A DNA stretch of 64,000 nucleotides from Pseudomonas sp. KBW05 (GTDB taxonomy: Bacteria; Pseudomonadota; Gammaproteobacteria; Pseudomonadales; Pseudomonadaceae): assembly GCF_003852405.1 (NCBI RefSeq), contig NZ_QAJM01000009.1, positions 299,219 to 363,218 on the forward strand. The letters run 5' to 3'. Each line of letters opens with the position of its first letter. The stretch's first letter is position 1. Positions 9,658 to 20,380 of this stretch are shown here, piece by piece. The position numbers and the translations under genes were made by a program. A model generated the notes under the pieces. The model was not told the origin of the DNA, made no database searches, and saw nothing but the letters and a program-made list of their open reading frames with translations.

Positions 9658-10569
9658 ATGATGACCTTGCGTCAAATCCGGCACTTTATCGCCGTGGCCG
9701 AGACCGGCTCGATCTCGGCCGCCGCGCAGACCGCGTTTATTTCCCAATCGACCCTGACCCTGGCGATCCAGCAACTGGAGCAGGAAATCGGCGTCAACCT
9801 GTTCAATCGCCACGCCAAGGGCATGACCCTGACCCACCAGGGTCATCAATTCCTGCGCCAGGCCCACCTGATTCTCGCCACCGTCGATAACGCCAAACGC
9901 AGCCTGCAACAAAGCACCGACCAAGTGGCCGGGCAGTTGATCATCGGCGTGACCAGCCTGGTGGCTGGCTACTACCTGGCGGATCTGCTCACGCGTTTCC
10001 AGCGCGCCTACCCCAATGTGGAAATCCGCGTGATGGAAGACGAGCGCCCATACATCGAGCATTTGCTGGTCAGCGGCGAAATCGACGTAGGCGTGCTGAT
10101 CCTCTCCAACCTCGAAGACCGCCACGCCCTGCAAACCGAAGTGCTCACCCACTCCCCGCACCGCCTGTGGCTGCCGGCGCAACACCCGCTGCTGGAGCAC
10201 GACAGCATCAACCTCGCCGACGTGGCGCGCGAGCCGCTGATCCAACTGAACGTTGATGAAATGGGCCACAACGCCCAGCGCCTGTGGGCCGGCGCCGGCC
10301 TACAGCCACGCGTAACCTTACGCACAGCTTCCACCGAAGCCGTCCGAAGCCTGGTGGCGGCAGGCCTGGGTGTGTCGATCCAGCCGGACATGACCTACCG
10401 CCCCTGGTCGCTGGAGGGCGACATTATTGAAGCGCGGCCGATTGCCGACCTCAGCCAGACCCTGGACGTCGGCCTGGCCTGGCGCCGTGGCACCGCGCGG
10501 CCGGCGTTGGTCGACCCATTCCTGACGGTCGCTCGTGAACAGCCGCACCCGCGCAAGCCATCTATTTAA
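9658..10569 (+). CDS. LysR-family transcriptional regulator
   Basis: A 303-aa LysR-type regulator with an N-terminal winged helix-turn-helix (LRQIRHFIAVAETGSISAAA, then SQSTLTLAIQQLEQEIG) and a periplasmic-binding-protein-like effector domain. It lies about 100 bp upstream of the aldehyde dehydrogenase and polyamine importer genes in the same direction, so it is a reasonable candidate regulator of that module; this is inference from position. A second ATG one codon downstream is equally possible as start. Confidence 0.92.
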   Translation: MMTLRQIRHFIAVAETGSISAAAQTAFISQSTLTLAIQQLEQEIGVNLFNRHAKGMTLTHQGHQFLRQAHLILATVDNAKRSLQQSTDQVAGQLIIGVTSLVAGYYLADLLTRFQRAYPNVEIRVMEDERPYIEHLLVSGEIDVGVLILSNLEDRHALQTEVLTHSPHRLWLPAQHPLLEHDSINLADVAREPLIQLNVDEMGHNAQRLWAGAGLQPRVTLRTASTEAVRSLVAAGLGVSIQPDMTYRPWSLEGDIIEARPIADLSQTLDVGLAWRRGTARPALVDPFLTVAREQPHPRKPSI

Positions 10570-10671
10570 TCGAATGCTGCATTCAGTATTTAGTATTTGT
10601 TGACCTCGCGCCTGACCTCTAGTCTCTGTGCATCCATAAGAGAAAGGTCAGGCCCTCGCAAGAGAACGCCC

Positions 10672-12159
10672 ATGGCCACACAAGAAAAGAGATCGCGAAA
10701 AATGTCCGGCGCGCCCACCCCGCTGCTCACTGCGTTGCTGATCGACGGCGAACTGGTCCAGGGCCAGGGTTTTGTCGAGCCGATCCTCAACCCGGCCACC
10801 GGTGAAGTGCTCACCCAGATCGCCGAAGCCAGCACCGAGCAAGTCGAAAGCGCGATCCTCGCCGCCCACCGCGCCTTTGCCGGTTGGTCGCGAACCACGC
10901 CGCAGCAACGCTCGAACATCTTGCTCGGCATCGCTGACGCCATCGAAAAACAAGCCGATTACCTGGCCCGCCTGGAATCCCTGAACTGCGGAAAGCCGTT
11001 GCACCTGGCGCGCCAGGATGACTTGAGCGCCACCATGGATGTGTTCCGCTTCTTCGCCGGTGCGGTGCGTTGCCAGACCGGCCAGCTCAGCGGCGAGTAC
11101 CTGCCGGGCTACACCAGCATGGTGCGCCGCGACCCTATCGGCGTCGTTGCTTCGATTGCGCCGTGGAACTACCCGCTGATGATGGCCGCGTGGAAAATCG
11201 CCCCGGCCCTGGCCGCCGGCAATACCCTGGTGTTCAAACCCTCGGAGCACACGCCGCTGTCGATCCTGGCCCTGGCGCCAGCCCTCAGCCAACTGCTGCC
11301 GCGTGGGGTGATCAACATTCTGTGTGGCGGTGGCGAAGGCGTCGGCAGCCATTTGGTCAGCCACGCGAAAGTGCGCATGGTCTCGCTGACCGGCGATATC
11401 GTCACCGGGCAGAAAATCCTGCAAGCCGCGTCGAAAACCCTGAAACGCACGCACCTGGAACTCGGCGGCAAAGCCCCGGTGATCGTATGCAACGACGCCG
11501 ACCTGCAAGCCGTGGTCGAGGGCGTGCGCGCCTATGGCTACTACAACGCCGGCCAGGATTGCACCGCCGCCTGCCGCATCTACGCCCAGGCCGGGATTCA
11601 CGACAAATTGGTCGCCGAGCTGGGTGCAGCGGTCAGCAGCCTGCGCTTTGCCGGTAAACGCGACGCCGACAACGAACTCGGCCCGCTGATCAGCACGCGC
11701 CAGCGCGACCGCGTGGCCAGCTTTGTCGAACGCGCCCTTGGCCAACCGCATATCGAACGCGTGACCGGCGCCGCCGTGCATTCCGGCGCAGGCTTCTATT
11801 ACCAGCCGACCCTGCTGGCCGGCTGTAAACAAAGTGATGAAATCGTCCAGCGCGAAGTGTTCGGCCCGGTGGTCACCGTGACCCGCTTCGACGAACTGGA
11901 ACAAGCGGTGGACTGGGCCAACGACTCCGAATACGGCCTGGCTTCCTCGGTATGGACCCAGAATCTGGACAAGGCCATGCAGGTCGCCGCCCGCCTGCAA
12001 TACGGCTGCACCTGGATCAACAGCCACTTCATGCTGGTCAGCGAAATGCCCCATGGCGGCTTGAAGCGCTCGGGGTATGGCAAGGATCTGTCCAGCGATT
12101 CGCTACAGGACTACAGCGTGGTGCGCCACATCATGGCGCGCCACGGCCAGCATCTCTAA
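10672..12159 (+). CDS. NAD-dependent aldehyde dehydrogenase, aminobutyraldehyde type
   Basis: Aldehyde dehydrogenase of 495 aa, closely paralogous to patD at 16534 (shared [32 protein letters not shown] and FGPVV segments). The catalytic Cys is in [10 protein letters not shown] and the catalytic Glu in LELGGKAP. It probably oxidises 4-aminobutyraldehyde or a related omega-aminoaldehyde to the amino acid, as expected for polyamine breakdown; the exact substrate cannot be read from sequence. I took the ATG at 10672 (preceded by AAGAGAA); the longer in-frame extension upstream has no family similarity. It is the first gene of the polyamine module. Confidence 0.92.
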   Translation: MATQEKRSRKMSGAPTPLLTALLIDGELVQGQGFVEPILNPATGEVLTQIAEASTEQVESAILAAHRAFAGWSRTTPQQRSNILLGIADAIEKQADYLARLESLNCGKPLHLARQDDLSATMDVFRFFAGAVRCQTGQLSGEYLPGYTSMVRRDPIGVVASIAPWNYPLMMAAWKIAPALAAGNTLVFKPSEHTPLSILALAPALSQLLPRGVINILCGGGEGVGSHLVSHAKVRMVSLTGDIVTGQKILQAASKTLKRTHLELGGKAPVIVCNDADLQAVVEGVRAYGYYNAGQDCTAACRIYAQAGIHDKLVAELGAAVSSLRFAGKRDADNELGPLISTRQRDRVASFVERALGQPHIERVTGAAVHSGAGFYYQPTLLAGCKQSDEIVQREVFGPVVTVTRFDELEQAVDWANDSEYGLASSVWTQNLDKAMQVAARLQYGCTWINSHFMLVSEMPHGGLKRSGYGKDLSSDSLQDYSVVRHIMARHGQHL

Positions 12160-12233
12160 AACAACAACTAAGCTCATGCGTCACCGGTTTGCGAAAAACT
12201 GCCCCGACCATAATTAAAGAAGAGGGAACCCCC

Positions 12234-13385
12234 ATGTCCGCGCACAAGACCGCACTGCTCAGTGCCCTGGCCACCGCGCTGCTGGCCAGCGCCAGCCTGC
12301 AGGCCGCCGAACCGCTCAAGGCCGTTGGCGCTGGTGAAGGCCAGCTGGATATCGTCGCCTGGCCCGGCTATATCGAACGTGGCGAAAGCGACAAGGCCTA
12401 CGATTGGGTCACAGGTTTCGAGAAGGAGACCGGCTGCAAGGTCAATGTGAAAACCGCCGCCACCTCTGACGAAATGGTCAGCCTGATGGCCAAGGGCGGC
12501 TATGACCTGGTCACCGCCTCGGGCGACGCTTCGCTGCGTTTGATCGGTGGCAAGCGCGTGCAGCCGATCAACACGGCGTTGATCCCGAACTGGAAGAACA
12601 TCGACCCGCGCCTCAAGGATGCGCCGTGGTACGTGGTCGGCCAGCAAACCTACGGCACCCCGTACCAGTGGGGCCCGAACGTGTTGATGTACAACACAAA
12701 CGTGTTCAAGACCGCGCCCACCAGTTGGAACGTGCTGTTCGAGGCGCAGAACCTGCCGGACGGCAAGCCGAACAAGGGCCGCGTGCAGGCCTATGACGGC
12801 CCGATCTACATCGCCGACGCGGCGCTGTACCTCAAGTCGACCCAGCCGGAACTGGGCATCCAGAACCCCTATGAGCTGACCGAAACCCAGTACAAGGCCG
12901 TGCTCGACCTGTTGCGCGCCCAGCAACCGTTGATCCACCGCTACTGGCACGACACCACCGTGCAAATGAGTGACTTCAAGAACGAAGGCGTGGTGGCCTC
13001 CAGCGCGTGGCCGTATCAGGTCAACGGCTTGGTCAACGAGAAGCAGCCGATTGCGTCGACCATCCCCAAGGAAGGCGCCACCGGCTGGGCCGACACCACC
13101 ATGTTGCACAGCGACGCCAAGCACCCGAACTGCGCCTACAAGTGGATGGACTGGTCGCTGCAACCGAAGGTGCAGGGCGACGTGGCGGCCTGGTTCGGCT
13201 CGCTGCCGGCGGTGCCTGCGGCCTGTAAGGAAAGCGAACTGCTCGGCGCCGAGGGCTGCAAGACCAATGGTTTCGACCAGTTCGACAAGATCGCCTTCTG
13301 GAAAACCCCGCAGGCTGAGGGCGGCAAGTTCGTGCCGTATAGCCGCTGGACCCAGGATTACATTGCGATCATGGGCGGCCGCTAA
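12234..13385 (+). CDS. ydcS: YdcS-type spermidine/putrescine ABC substrate-binding protein
   Basis: Periplasmic solute-binding protein of 383 aa with a Sec signal peptide (hydrophobic ALLSALATALLASASLQAA, cleavage probably after QAA) and the polyamine-binder pattern beginning LDIVAWPGYIERG. It would capture putrescine or spermidine and deliver it to the YdcTUV importer encoded next. The ATG at 12234 has AAGAGGG upstream; the in-frame extension from 11952 lies inside the preceding gene and is not real. E. coli ydcSTUV-patD is the closest known arrangement. Confidence 0.92.
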   Translation: MSAHKTALLSALATALLASASLQAAEPLKAVGAGEGQLDIVAWPGYIERGESDKAYDWVTGFEKETGCKVNVKTAATSDEMVSLMAKGGYDLVTASGDASLRLIGGKRVQPINTALIPNWKNIDPRLKDAPWYVVGQQTYGTPYQWGPNVLMYNTNVFKTAPTSWNVLFEAQNLPDGKPNKGRVQAYDGPIYIADAALYLKSTQPELGIQNPYELTETQYKAVLDLLRAQQPLIHRYWHDTTVQMSDFKNEGVVASSAWPYQVNGLVNEKQPIASTIPKEGATGWADTTMLHSDAKHPNCAYKWMDWSLQPKVQGDVAAWFGSLPAVPAACKESELLGAEGCKTNGFDQFDKIAFWKTPQAEGGKFVPYSRWTQDYIAIMGGR

Positions 13386-13410
13386 GCCTTCCTGACAACA
13401 CAGGACCAAT

Positions 13411-13512
13411 GTGGAGCGGGCTTGTGTGGGAGCGGGCTTGCTCGCGAATGCGGTGTGTCAGCCAACACATCCATAACTGACCCACCGTATTCGCGAGCAA
13501 GCCCGCTCCCAC
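13411..13512. repeat. REPIN with one extended tip
   Basis: A paired REP palindrome (13426-13512) preceded by a partial extra copy of the unit end (GTGGAGCGGGCTTGT). The element sits in the gap between ydcS and ydcT inside the importer operon, where its hairpin might adjust the ratio of binding protein to membrane components, as known for REP elements in other ABC operons. Confidence 0.92.
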
Positions 13513-13601
13513 ATTTTTGACCGCGTTCACAGATTCCCAGATTTTTCAGAAGTCCAGGCCGGGCAGCTGCGACGACCCGCGCCTTTTCGGAGCACCGCAC
13601 C

Positions 13602-14636
13602 ATGACGCTTGCAGTCCAATTCACCCACGTTTCCCGTCAGTTCGGCGAAGTGAAGGCCGTTGACCGGGTTTCCATCGATATCCAGGACGGCGAGTTCTTT
13701 TCCATGCTCGGCCCTTCCGGCTCGGGCAAGACCACGTGCCTGCGCCTGATCGCCGGGTTCGAGCAACCGAGCGCAGGCTCGATCCGTATTCACGGTGAGG
13801 AAGCCGCGGGCTTGCCGCCGTATCAGCGCGACGTGAACACTGTGTTCCAGGATTACGCGCTGTTCCCCCATATGAATGTGCGCGACAACGTGGCCTATGG
13901 CCTCAAGGTCAAGGGCGTCGGCAAGGTCGAGCGCCTGAATCGTGCCGAGGAAGCCCTGGGCATGGTCGCCCTCGGCGGTTACGGCGAGCGCAAGCCGGTG
14001 CAACTGTCCGGCGGCCAGCGCCAGCGTGTGGCCCTGGCCCGCGCCCTGGTCAATCGCCCGCGCGTGTTGCTGTTGGATGAGCCGCTGGGCGCCCTCGACC
14101 TCAAGCTGCGCGAGCAGATGCAAAGCGAGCTGAAAAAGCTGCAACGCCAGCTCGGCATCACCTTTATCTTCGTGACCCACGACCAGACCGAAGCGCTGTC
14201 GATGTCTGACCGGGTGGCGGTGTTCAACAAAGGCCGCATCGAGCAGGTCGATACCCCACGTAACCTGTACATGAAGCCGGCCACTACGTTTGTCGCCGAG
14301 TTCGTCGGCACCTCCAACGTGATTCGCGGCGAGCTGGCCCAACGCCTGAGCGGCAACCCCCAGCCGTTTTCGATCCGCCCGGAACACGTGCGTTTTGCCG
14401 AAGGCCCACTGGCTGCCGGCGATGTGGAAGTCAGCGGCCTGCTGCACGACATCCAATACCAGGGCAGCGCCACGCGCTATGAACTGAAACTGGAAAACGG
14501 CCAGGCCTTGAACATCAGCCAGGCCAACAACCAGTGGCTGGACATCAGCAGCGGCCATCAGGTCGGCCAGTCGATCACCGCCCGCTGGGCCCGTGAAGCC
14601 ATGACGCCACTGACCGACATCGCAGGCGAGGTGTGA
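13602..14636 (+). CDS. ydcT: YdcT/PotA-type polyamine importer ATPase
   Basis: ATP-binding subunit of 344 aa. Walker A is GPSGSGKTT (about 38-46), the signature is LSGGQRQRVALARAL, Walker B is VLLLDEPLGALD, and the H-loop is VTHDQTEA. A C-terminal TOBE-type domain (about 250-344) follows. GGAG lies 9 nt upstream of the ATG. The stop is one base before the ydcU start, so the ATPase and permeases are translated together. Confidence 0.95.
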   Translation: MTLAVQFTHVSRQFGEVKAVDRVSIDIQDGEFFSMLGPSGSGKTTCLRLIAGFEQPSAGSIRIHGEEAAGLPPYQRDVNTVFQDYALFPHMNVRDNVAYGLKVKGVGKVERLNRAEEALGMVALGGYGERKPVQLSGGQRQRVALARALVNRPRVLLLDEPLGALDLKLREQMQSELKKLQRQLGITFIFVTHDQTEALSMSDRVAVFNKGRIEQVDTPRNLYMKPATTFVAEFVGTSNVIRGELAQRLSGNPQPFSIRPEHVRFAEGPLAAGDVEVSGLLHDIQYQGSATRYELKLENGQALNISQANNQWLDISSGHQVGQSITARWAREAMTPLTDIAGEV

Positions 14637-14637
14637 C

Positions 14638-15567
14638 ATGAACCTGGCCCTTTCCCAACCGCCGATGCGCAGGTTTTCCAACCTGCTGTACCGCAAGCCC
14701 AACCTGTACCTGGCGATGTTGCTGATACCGCCGCTGATCTGGTTCGGCGCGATCTACCTCGGCTCGCTGCTGACCTTGCTCTGGCAAGGGTTCTACACCT
14801 TTGACGACTTCACCATGGCGGTCACGCCGGACCTGACCCTGGCCAACTTCGCCGCGCTGTTCCAGCCGTCGAACTTCGACATCATCCTGCGCACCCTGAG
14901 CATGGCGATCGTGGTGTCCATCGCCAGCGCCGTGGTGGCCTTTCCCATCGCCTACTACATGGCGCGCTATACCACCGGCAAGACCAAGGCGTTTTTCTAC
15001 ATCGCGGTGATGATGCCGATGTGGGCCAGCTACATCGTCAAGGCCTATGCCTGGACCCTGCTGCTGGCCAAGGTCGGCGTCGCGCAGTGGTTTGTGCAGC
15101 ACCTGGGCCTGGAGCCGGTGTTGCAGTTCGTACTGGGCATTCCCGGCGTGGGCGGCAGCACCTTGAGCACCTCGCACCTGGGGCGGTTCATGGTGTTTGT
15201 CTACATCTGGCTGCCGTTCATGATCCTGCCGATCCAGGCCTCGCTGGAACGTTTGCCGCCGTCGTTGCTGCAAGCCTCGGCCGACCTGGGCGCCAAGCCG
15301 CGCCAGACGTTTATGCAGGTGATTCTGCCGCTGTCGATTCCAGGGATTGCCGCCGGTTCGATCTTCACCTTCTCGCTGACCTTGGGCGACTTCATCGTGC
15401 CGCAGCTGGTAGGGCCGCCGGGTTACTTCGTTGGCGGCATGGTCTACGCCCAGCAAGGCGCCATCGGCAATATGCCCATGGCGGCAGCGTTCACCCTGGT
15501 GCCGATCGTGCTGATCGCGGTTTACCTGTCCATCGTCAAACGCCTGGGGGCCTTCGATGCACTCTGA
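14638..15567 (+). CDS. ydcU: YdcU/PotB-type polyamine importer permease
   Basis: Inner-membrane permease of 309 aa with about six transmembrane helices. The EAA-type loop that docks on the ATPase is [20 protein letters not shown]. The N-terminal cytoplasmic tail of about 30 residues precedes the first helix. It overlaps ydcV by 11 bp. Together with ydcV it forms the translocation pore for the ydcS ligand. Confidence 0.94.
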   Translation: MNLALSQPPMRRFSNLLYRKPNLYLAMLLIPPLIWFGAIYLGSLLTLLWQGFYTFDDFTMAVTPDLTLANFAALFQPSNFDIILRTLSMAIVVSIASAVVAFPIAYYMARYTTGKTKAFFYIAVMMPMWASYIVKAYAWTLLLAKVGVAQWFVQHLGLEPVLQFVLGIPGVGGSTLSTSHLGRFMVFVYIWLPFMILPIQASLERLPPSLLQASADLGAKPRQTFMQVILPLSIPGIAAGSIFTFSLTLGDFIVPQLVGPPGYFVGGMVYAQQGAIGNMPMAAAFTLVPIVLIAVYLSIVKRLGAFDAL

Positions 15568-16366
15568 GAAATCATCAATAGGCTTGAAGATCGCAGCCTG
15601 GGGCGGCCTGGTGTTTTTGCACTTCCCGATCCTGATCATCTTCCTGTACGCCTTCAATACCGAAGAAGCCGCGTTCAGCTTTCCACCCCAGGGTTTTACC
15701 TTGAAGTGGTTCAGCGTGGCCTTCGCCCGACCAGACGTGCTGGAAGCGATCAAGCTGTCCTTGCAGATCGCTGCCATCGCCACGCTGATCGCCATGGTGC
15801 TCGGCACGCTGGCCTCGGCGGCCTTGTATCGCCGCGAGTTCTTCGGCAAGCAGGGCGTGTCGCTGATGCTGATCCTGCCGATTGCGCTGCCGGGGATCAT
15901 CACCGGTATCGCCTTGCTGGCGACGTTCAAGACCCTGGGCATCGAGCCGGGGATGTTCACCATCATCGTCGGCCACGCGACCTTCTGCGTGGTGATCGTC
16001 TACAACAACGTGATCGCCCGTTTGCGCCGCACTTCCCACAGCCTGATCGAAGCCTCGATGGACCTCGGCGCCGACGGCTGGCAGACCTTCCGCTACATCA
16101 TCATGCCCAACCTCGGCTCGGCGCTGCTGGCCGGCGGCATGCTTGCGTTTGCGCTGTCGTTCGACGAAATCATCGTCACCACCTTCACCGCCGGCCACGA
16201 GCGCACCTTGCCGTTGTGGCTGCTCAACCAGTTGAGCCGCCCACGGGATGTGCCGGTGACCAACGTGGTCGCGATGCTGGTGATGCTGGTGACGATGTTC
16301 CCGATTCTCGGTGCCTATTACCTGACGCGCGGCGGTGAAAGCGTGGCGGGGAGTGGCGGTAAATAA
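15557..16366 (+). CDS. ydcV: YdcV/PotC-type polyamine importer permease
   Basis: Second permease subunit, 269 aa, with six predicted membrane helices and an EAA loop reading [20 protein letters not shown]. It completes the ydcSTUV importer. Its start lies inside the end of ydcU. A REPIN follows it, then patD. Confidence 0.94.
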   Translation: MHSEKSSIGLKIAAWGGLVFLHFPILIIFLYAFNTEEAAFSFPPQGFTLKWFSVAFARPDVLEAIKLSLQIAAIATLIAMVLGTLASAALYRREFFGKQGVSLMLILPIALPGIITGIALLATFKTLGIEPGMFTIIVGHATFCVVIVYNNVIARLRRTSHSLIEASMDLGADGWQTFRYIIMPNLGSALLAGGMLAFALSFDEIIVTTFTAGHERTLPLWLLNQLSRPRDVPVTNVVAMLVMLVTMFPILGAYYLTRGGESVAGSGGK

Positions 16367-16393
16367 CTGACTGGAGGAATGCGGTCAACAAAT

Positions 16394-16480
16394 GTGGGAG
16401 CGGGCTTGCTCGCGAAAGCGGTGTATCAGAAACAGATGTGCTGACTGACCCACCGCTTTCGCGAGCAAGCCCGCTCCCAC
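16394..16480. repeat. REPIN (paired REP palindrome)
   Basis: A standard two-arm element with the same GTGGGAGCGGGCTTGCTCGC arms, lying between ydcV and patD. Both arms end in the CGAAAGCGG form. Confidence 0.93.
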
Positions 16481-16533
16481 ATTTAGAGCCGGTTCTTTCA
16501 GGGAAATATGAATAGTTTTTGGAGGACTGAATC

Positions 16534-17958
16534 ATGCAAACCAAACTCTTGATCAACGGCCACCTGGTCGCCGGCGAAGGCCCGGCCCAAGCCATCTTCA
16601 ACCCGGCACTCGGCCGTGTGCTGGTAGAAATCAACGAAGCCAGCGAAGCCCAGGTAGACGCCGCCGTGCGCGCCGCCGATGCGGCCTTTGAAGGCTGGTC
16701 GCAAACCCCGCCGAAGGACCGTTCCCTGCTGCTGCTGAAACTCGCGGACGCCATCGAAGCCCATGGCGAAGAGCTGGCCAAGCTGGAGTCGGACAACTGC
16801 GGCAAACCCTACAGCGCCGCGCTGAACGACGAGATCCCGGCGATTGCCGACGTGTTCCGCTTCTTCGCCGGTGCCAGCCGTTGCATGAGCGGGTCGGCCG
16901 GTGGTGAGTACTTGCCCGGCCACACCTCGATGATCCGTCGCGACCCGGTCGGCGTGATTGCCTCCATCGCACCTTGGAACTACCCGCTGATGATGGTCGC
17001 CTGGAAAATCGCCCCCGCCCTCGCCGCGGGTAATACGGTGGTGCTCAAGCCGTCGGAACAAACCCCGCTGACCGCGTTGCGCATGGTCGAACTGGCGGCG
17101 GACATTTTCCCTGCTGGTGTGCTCAACCTGGTATTCGGCCGTGGGCCAACCGTGGGTAGCCCACTGGTGAACCATCCGAAAGTGCGCATGGTGTCGCTGA
17201 CGGGCTCCATCGCCACCGGCGCGAACATCATCTCCAGCACCGCCGACAGCGTAAAGCGCATGCACATGGAGCTGGGTGGCAAGGCACCGGTGATCATCTT
17301 CAACGACGCGGATATCGACGCCGCCGTGGAAGGCATTCGTACCTTCGGTTTCTACAACGCCGGCCAGGATTGCACGGCCGCCTGCCGGATCTACGCCCAG
17401 GCGGATATCTACGATGCCTTTGTCGAGAAGCTCGGCGCGGCAGTCGCCAGCATCAAGCATGGTTTGCAGGATGACCCGGCCACCGAGCTGGGGCCACTGA
17501 TCACCGCGCAACACCGCGACCGCGTGGCCGGGTTTGTCGAGCGCGCCGTGGCGCAGTCGCATATCCGCCTGATCACCGGTGGCAAGGCCGTGGAAGGCAA
17601 TGGTTTCTTCTTTGAACCGACCGTGCTGGCCGACGCACAACAGGACGATGAAATCGTGCGCCGTGAGGTGTTCGGCCCGGTGGTGTCGGTGACCAAGTTC
17701 AGCGATGAAGCCCAGGTGCTGGGCTGGGCCAACGATTCGGACTACGGCCTGGCGTCATCCGTGTGGACCGCCGACGTAGGCCGCGCCCACCGTTTGGCCG
17801 CGCGGTTGCAGTACGGCTGCACCTGGGTGAATACCCACTTCATGTTGGTCAGCGAAATGCCCCATGGCGGTCAGAAACTGTCGGGGTATGGCAAGGACAT
17901 GTCCATGTACGGGCTGGAGGACTACACCACTGTGCGGCATGTGATGTTCAAGCACTGA
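16534..17958 (+). CDS. patD: Gamma-aminobutyraldehyde dehydrogenase
   Basis: A 474-aa NAD-dependent dehydrogenase expected to oxidise 4-aminobutyraldehyde to GABA, the step after spermidine cleavage or putrescine transamination. Catalytic Cys is in [10 protein letters not shown] and Glu in [13 protein letters not shown] sits 8 nt before the ATG. The position after ydcSTUV matches the E. coli ydcSTUV-patD operon. It is a paralogue of the dehydrogenase at 10672, so the module carries two related enzymes, one on either side of the importer. Confidence 0.93.
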   Translation: MQTKLLINGHLVAGEGPAQAIFNPALGRVLVEINEASEAQVDAAVRAADAAFEGWSQTPPKDRSLLLLKLADAIEAHGEELAKLESDNCGKPYSAALNDEIPAIADVFRFFAGASRCMSGSAGGEYLPGHTSMIRRDPVGVIASIAPWNYPLMMVAWKIAPALAAGNTVVLKPSEQTPLTALRMVELAADIFPAGVLNLVFGRGPTVGSPLVNHPKVRMVSLTGSIATGANIISSTADSVKRMHMELGGKAPVIIFNDADIDAAVEGIRTFGFYNAGQDCTAACRIYAQADIYDAFVEKLGAAVASIKHGLQDDPATELGPLITAQHRDRVAGFVERAVAQSHIRLITGGKAVEGNGFFFEPTVLADAQQDDEIVRREVFGPVVSVTKFSDEAQVLGWANDSDYGLASSVWTADVGRAHRLAARLQYGCTWVNTHFMLVSEMPHGGQKLSGYGKDMSMYGLEDYTTVRHVMFKH

Positions 17959-17986
17959 CGCGTTTTCCCTGTAGACGCAGATCTGT

Positions 17987-18106
17987 GTGGGAGCAGGCTT
18001 TTTGTGGGAGCGGGCTTGCTCGCGAAAGCGCCGGATCAGACAACACATCTGTGACTGATACACCGCATTCGCGAGCAAGCCCGCTCCCACACAAGCCCGC
18101 TCCCAC
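17987..18106. repeat. REPIN with extensions at both tips
   Basis: The main palindrome (18004-18090) is flanked by a degenerate extra arm start (GTGGGAGCAGGCTTTTT) on the left and a second ACAAGCCCGCTCCCAC copy on the right. The left and right inner arms differ (AAGCGCC versus ATGCGG), so the pair has begun to diverge. Confidence 0.92.
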
Positions 18107-18162
18107 ATGGGTCCGCCGTCACAGGGTCTCCCCATAACAATAAATAATCGTAGGTTTTCCCC

Positions 18163-20025
18163 ATGGACATCACCCGCCGCGACTTCCTCAACGGCGTCGC
18201 CATCACCCTGGCCGCAGGCATGACCCCGCTGCAAATCCTGCAAGCCGCCCCCGACGGTCGCTACTACCCGCCCGCCCTCACCGGCTTGCGCGGCAGCCAT
18301 GTCGGCTCGTTCGAAGTGGCGCACCAGATGGGCTGGGAAAAGAAGGTGTTCGACACCGAAAAGCTGCCGATCAACGAGACCTATGACCTGGTGGTGGTCG
18401 GCGGCGGCTTGAGCGGTTTGTCGGCGGCGTGGTTCTACCGCGAGAAGCATCCCAAGGCCAAGATCCTGATCCTGGAAAACCACGACGACTTCGGCGGCCA
18501 CGCCAAACGAAACGAGTTCCAGGCCGGTGGCCGCATGATCATCGGTTATGGCGGCAGCGAGGCGTTCCAGTCGCCCAACCACCTCTATAGCAAAGAGGTA
18601 AACGGGCTGTTGAAGAAACTCGGGGTGAATATCAAGCGCTTCGAAACTGCCTTCGACCGCCAGTTCTACCCAGGCATGGGCCTGTCGCGCGGGGTGTTCT
18701 TCGACAAGGAAAACTTCGGCGAAGACAAACTGGTGACCGGCGACCCGACGCCGATGGTGGCAGACGATGTGGCGCCGGACCAACTGAATGCGCGCGCCAT
18801 CAGCGACTTCATCAACGATTTCCCGCTGCCCCAGGCGGATCGTCTCGCCTTGATCGAATTGCACACCGCGCCCAAGGATTACCTGCCAGGCAAAACCGCC
18901 GAAGAAAAGGCCGACTACCTGGCCGCCACCAGCTACCGCGATTTCCTACTGAAGAACGTAGGTTTATCGGAAGGTGCGGTGAAGTACTTCCAGAGCCGCA
19001 CCAATGACTTCATGGCGTTGAGCATTGATGCCGTGGCTTCAGCTGACGCCTATAGCGTAGGTTTCCCAGGCTTTGCCGGAATGAACCTGGCGCCGATCAG
19101 CGAAGAAGCAGCGGCAGAGATGGAAGAGCCTTACATCTATCACTTCCCCGATGGCAACGCGTCGCTGGCGCGCCTGCTGGTGCGCAGCCTGATCCCGGGC
19201 GTGGCGCCGGGGCACACCATGGACGATATCGTGCTGGCGCCGTTTGACTACGCCCGGCTCGACCAGCCGACGTCCGCCGTGCGGCTGCGCCTGAACAGCA
19301 CGGCGGTCAGCGTGCGCAACGTCGGCGATGGCGTGCATATCGGCTACAGCCGTGGCGGACAACTCGCACAGGTGCGTGGCAAGCGCTGCATCCTGGCCTG
19401 CTACAACATGATGATTCCGTACCTGTTGAAAGACCTGCCGGCAACCCAAGCCCATGCCTTGAGCCAGAACGTGAAATACCCGCTGGTGTACACCAAGGTG
19501 GTGATCCGCAATTGGCAGTCGTTCCAGAAGCTGGGGGTGCATGAGATCTACGCGGCGACCCAGCCGTACAGCCGGATCAAGCTGGACTACCCGGTAAGCA
19601 TGGGCGGCTACGACCACCCGCGCGACCCGACGCAGCCAATTGGCCTGCACATGGTCTACGTGCCCACCAGCCCCAACAGCGGCATGAACGCCCGCGACCA
19701 GGCGCGTGCCGGGCGCGGCAGGTTGTATGGCCAGACGTTCGAACAACTGGAAGCGCAATTGCGTGACCAGTTGCAACGCATGCTCGGCCCGGGTGGTTTC
19801 CAGCATGAAACGGATATCCTGGCGATCACTGTCAACCGCTGGTCACATGGTTATGCGAGCTTCTCCAACAGCTTGTTTGATGATGCCGATGAGAGCGAAG
19901 CGTGGATGAAGCTGGCGCGCAAGCCGGTGGGACATGTGAGCATCGCCAATTCGGATGCGGCGTGGAGTGCGTATGCGCATGCGGCGATTGATGAGGCGTA
20001 TAGGGCAGTGGGTGAAGTGGGCTGA
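18163..20025 (+). CDS. spdH: Spermidine dehydrogenase, Tat-exported flavoprotein
   Basis: A 620-aa FAD-dependent amine oxidoreductase. The N-terminus MDITRRDFLNG has a twin-arginine motif followed by a short hydrophobic stretch, indicating export of the folded flavoprotein. The FAD-binding GxGxxG motif is VVVGGGLSGLSAAW (about 77-90). Length and sequence fit SpdH of P. aeruginosa, which splits spermidine into 1,3-diaminopropane and 4-aminobutyraldehyde. The aldehyde is the substrate for PatD encoded just upstream, so the neighbourhood supports the call. No strong ribosome site is seen. Confidence 0.9.
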   Translation: MDITRRDFLNGVAITLAAGMTPLQILQAAPDGRYYPPALTGLRGSHVGSFEVAHQMGWEKKVFDTEKLPINETYDLVVVGGGLSGLSAAWFYREKHPKAKILILENHDDFGGHAKRNEFQAGGRMIIGYGGSEAFQSPNHLYSKEVNGLLKKLGVNIKRFETAFDRQFYPGMGLSRGVFFDKENFGEDKLVTGDPTPMVADDVAPDQLNARAISDFINDFPLPQADRLALIELHTAPKDYLPGKTAEEKADYLAATSYRDFLLKNVGLSEGAVKYFQSRTNDFMALSIDAVASADAYSVGFPGFAGMNLAPISEEAAAEMEEPYIYHFPDGNASLARLLVRSLIPGVAPGHTMDDIVLAPFDYARLDQPTSAVRLRLNSTAVSVRNVGDGVHIGYSRGGQLAQVRGKRCILACYNMMIPYLLKDLPATQAHALSQNVKYPLVYTKVVIRNWQSFQKLGVHEIYAATQPYSRIKLDYPVSMGGYDHPRDPTQPIGLHMVYVPTSPNSGMNARDQARAGRGRLYGQTFEQLEAQLRDQLQRMLGPGGFQHETDILAITVNRWSHGYASFSNSLFDDADESEAWMKLARKPVGHVSIANSDAAWSAYAHAAIDEAYRAVGEVG

Positions 20026-20057
20026 AATGTGACCTAACTGCCAACACAGAACCCAAT

Positions 20058-20144
20058 GTGGGAGCGGGCTTGCTCGCGAATGCGGTGTGTCAGTCGACAC
20101 ATTTGTGTCTGATGCACCGCATTCGCGAGCAAGCCCGCTCCCAC
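20058..20144. repeat. REPIN (paired REP palindrome)
   Basis: Standard two-arm element with CGAATGCGG inner ends. It occupies the first part of the 355-bp gap between spdH and opgD. The rest of that gap (20145-20380) shows no gene and should hold the opgD promoter, but no clear -35/-10 pair was picked out. Confidence 0.93.
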
Positions 20145-20380
20145 ATTTGAGCTTCATCATTCTTGAGTGGGGTGATCATCCAAGCCCCCGGAAATGTCTT
20201 GTCGCACTTGCAATGCCATCACCCCGCTATCAATCATTTTTCCTACACCATCGAACCGCTTAAGCTATCCGGCGTCTGTTTATTGTCCGTTGCGTTTGGC
20301 CGAAGGCATGTCCGAACCGTAATTTCTGATCCAGCACGTGCCAGGAACGGCGCGGGATTTGCTCACGACAGGTTGTCTCT

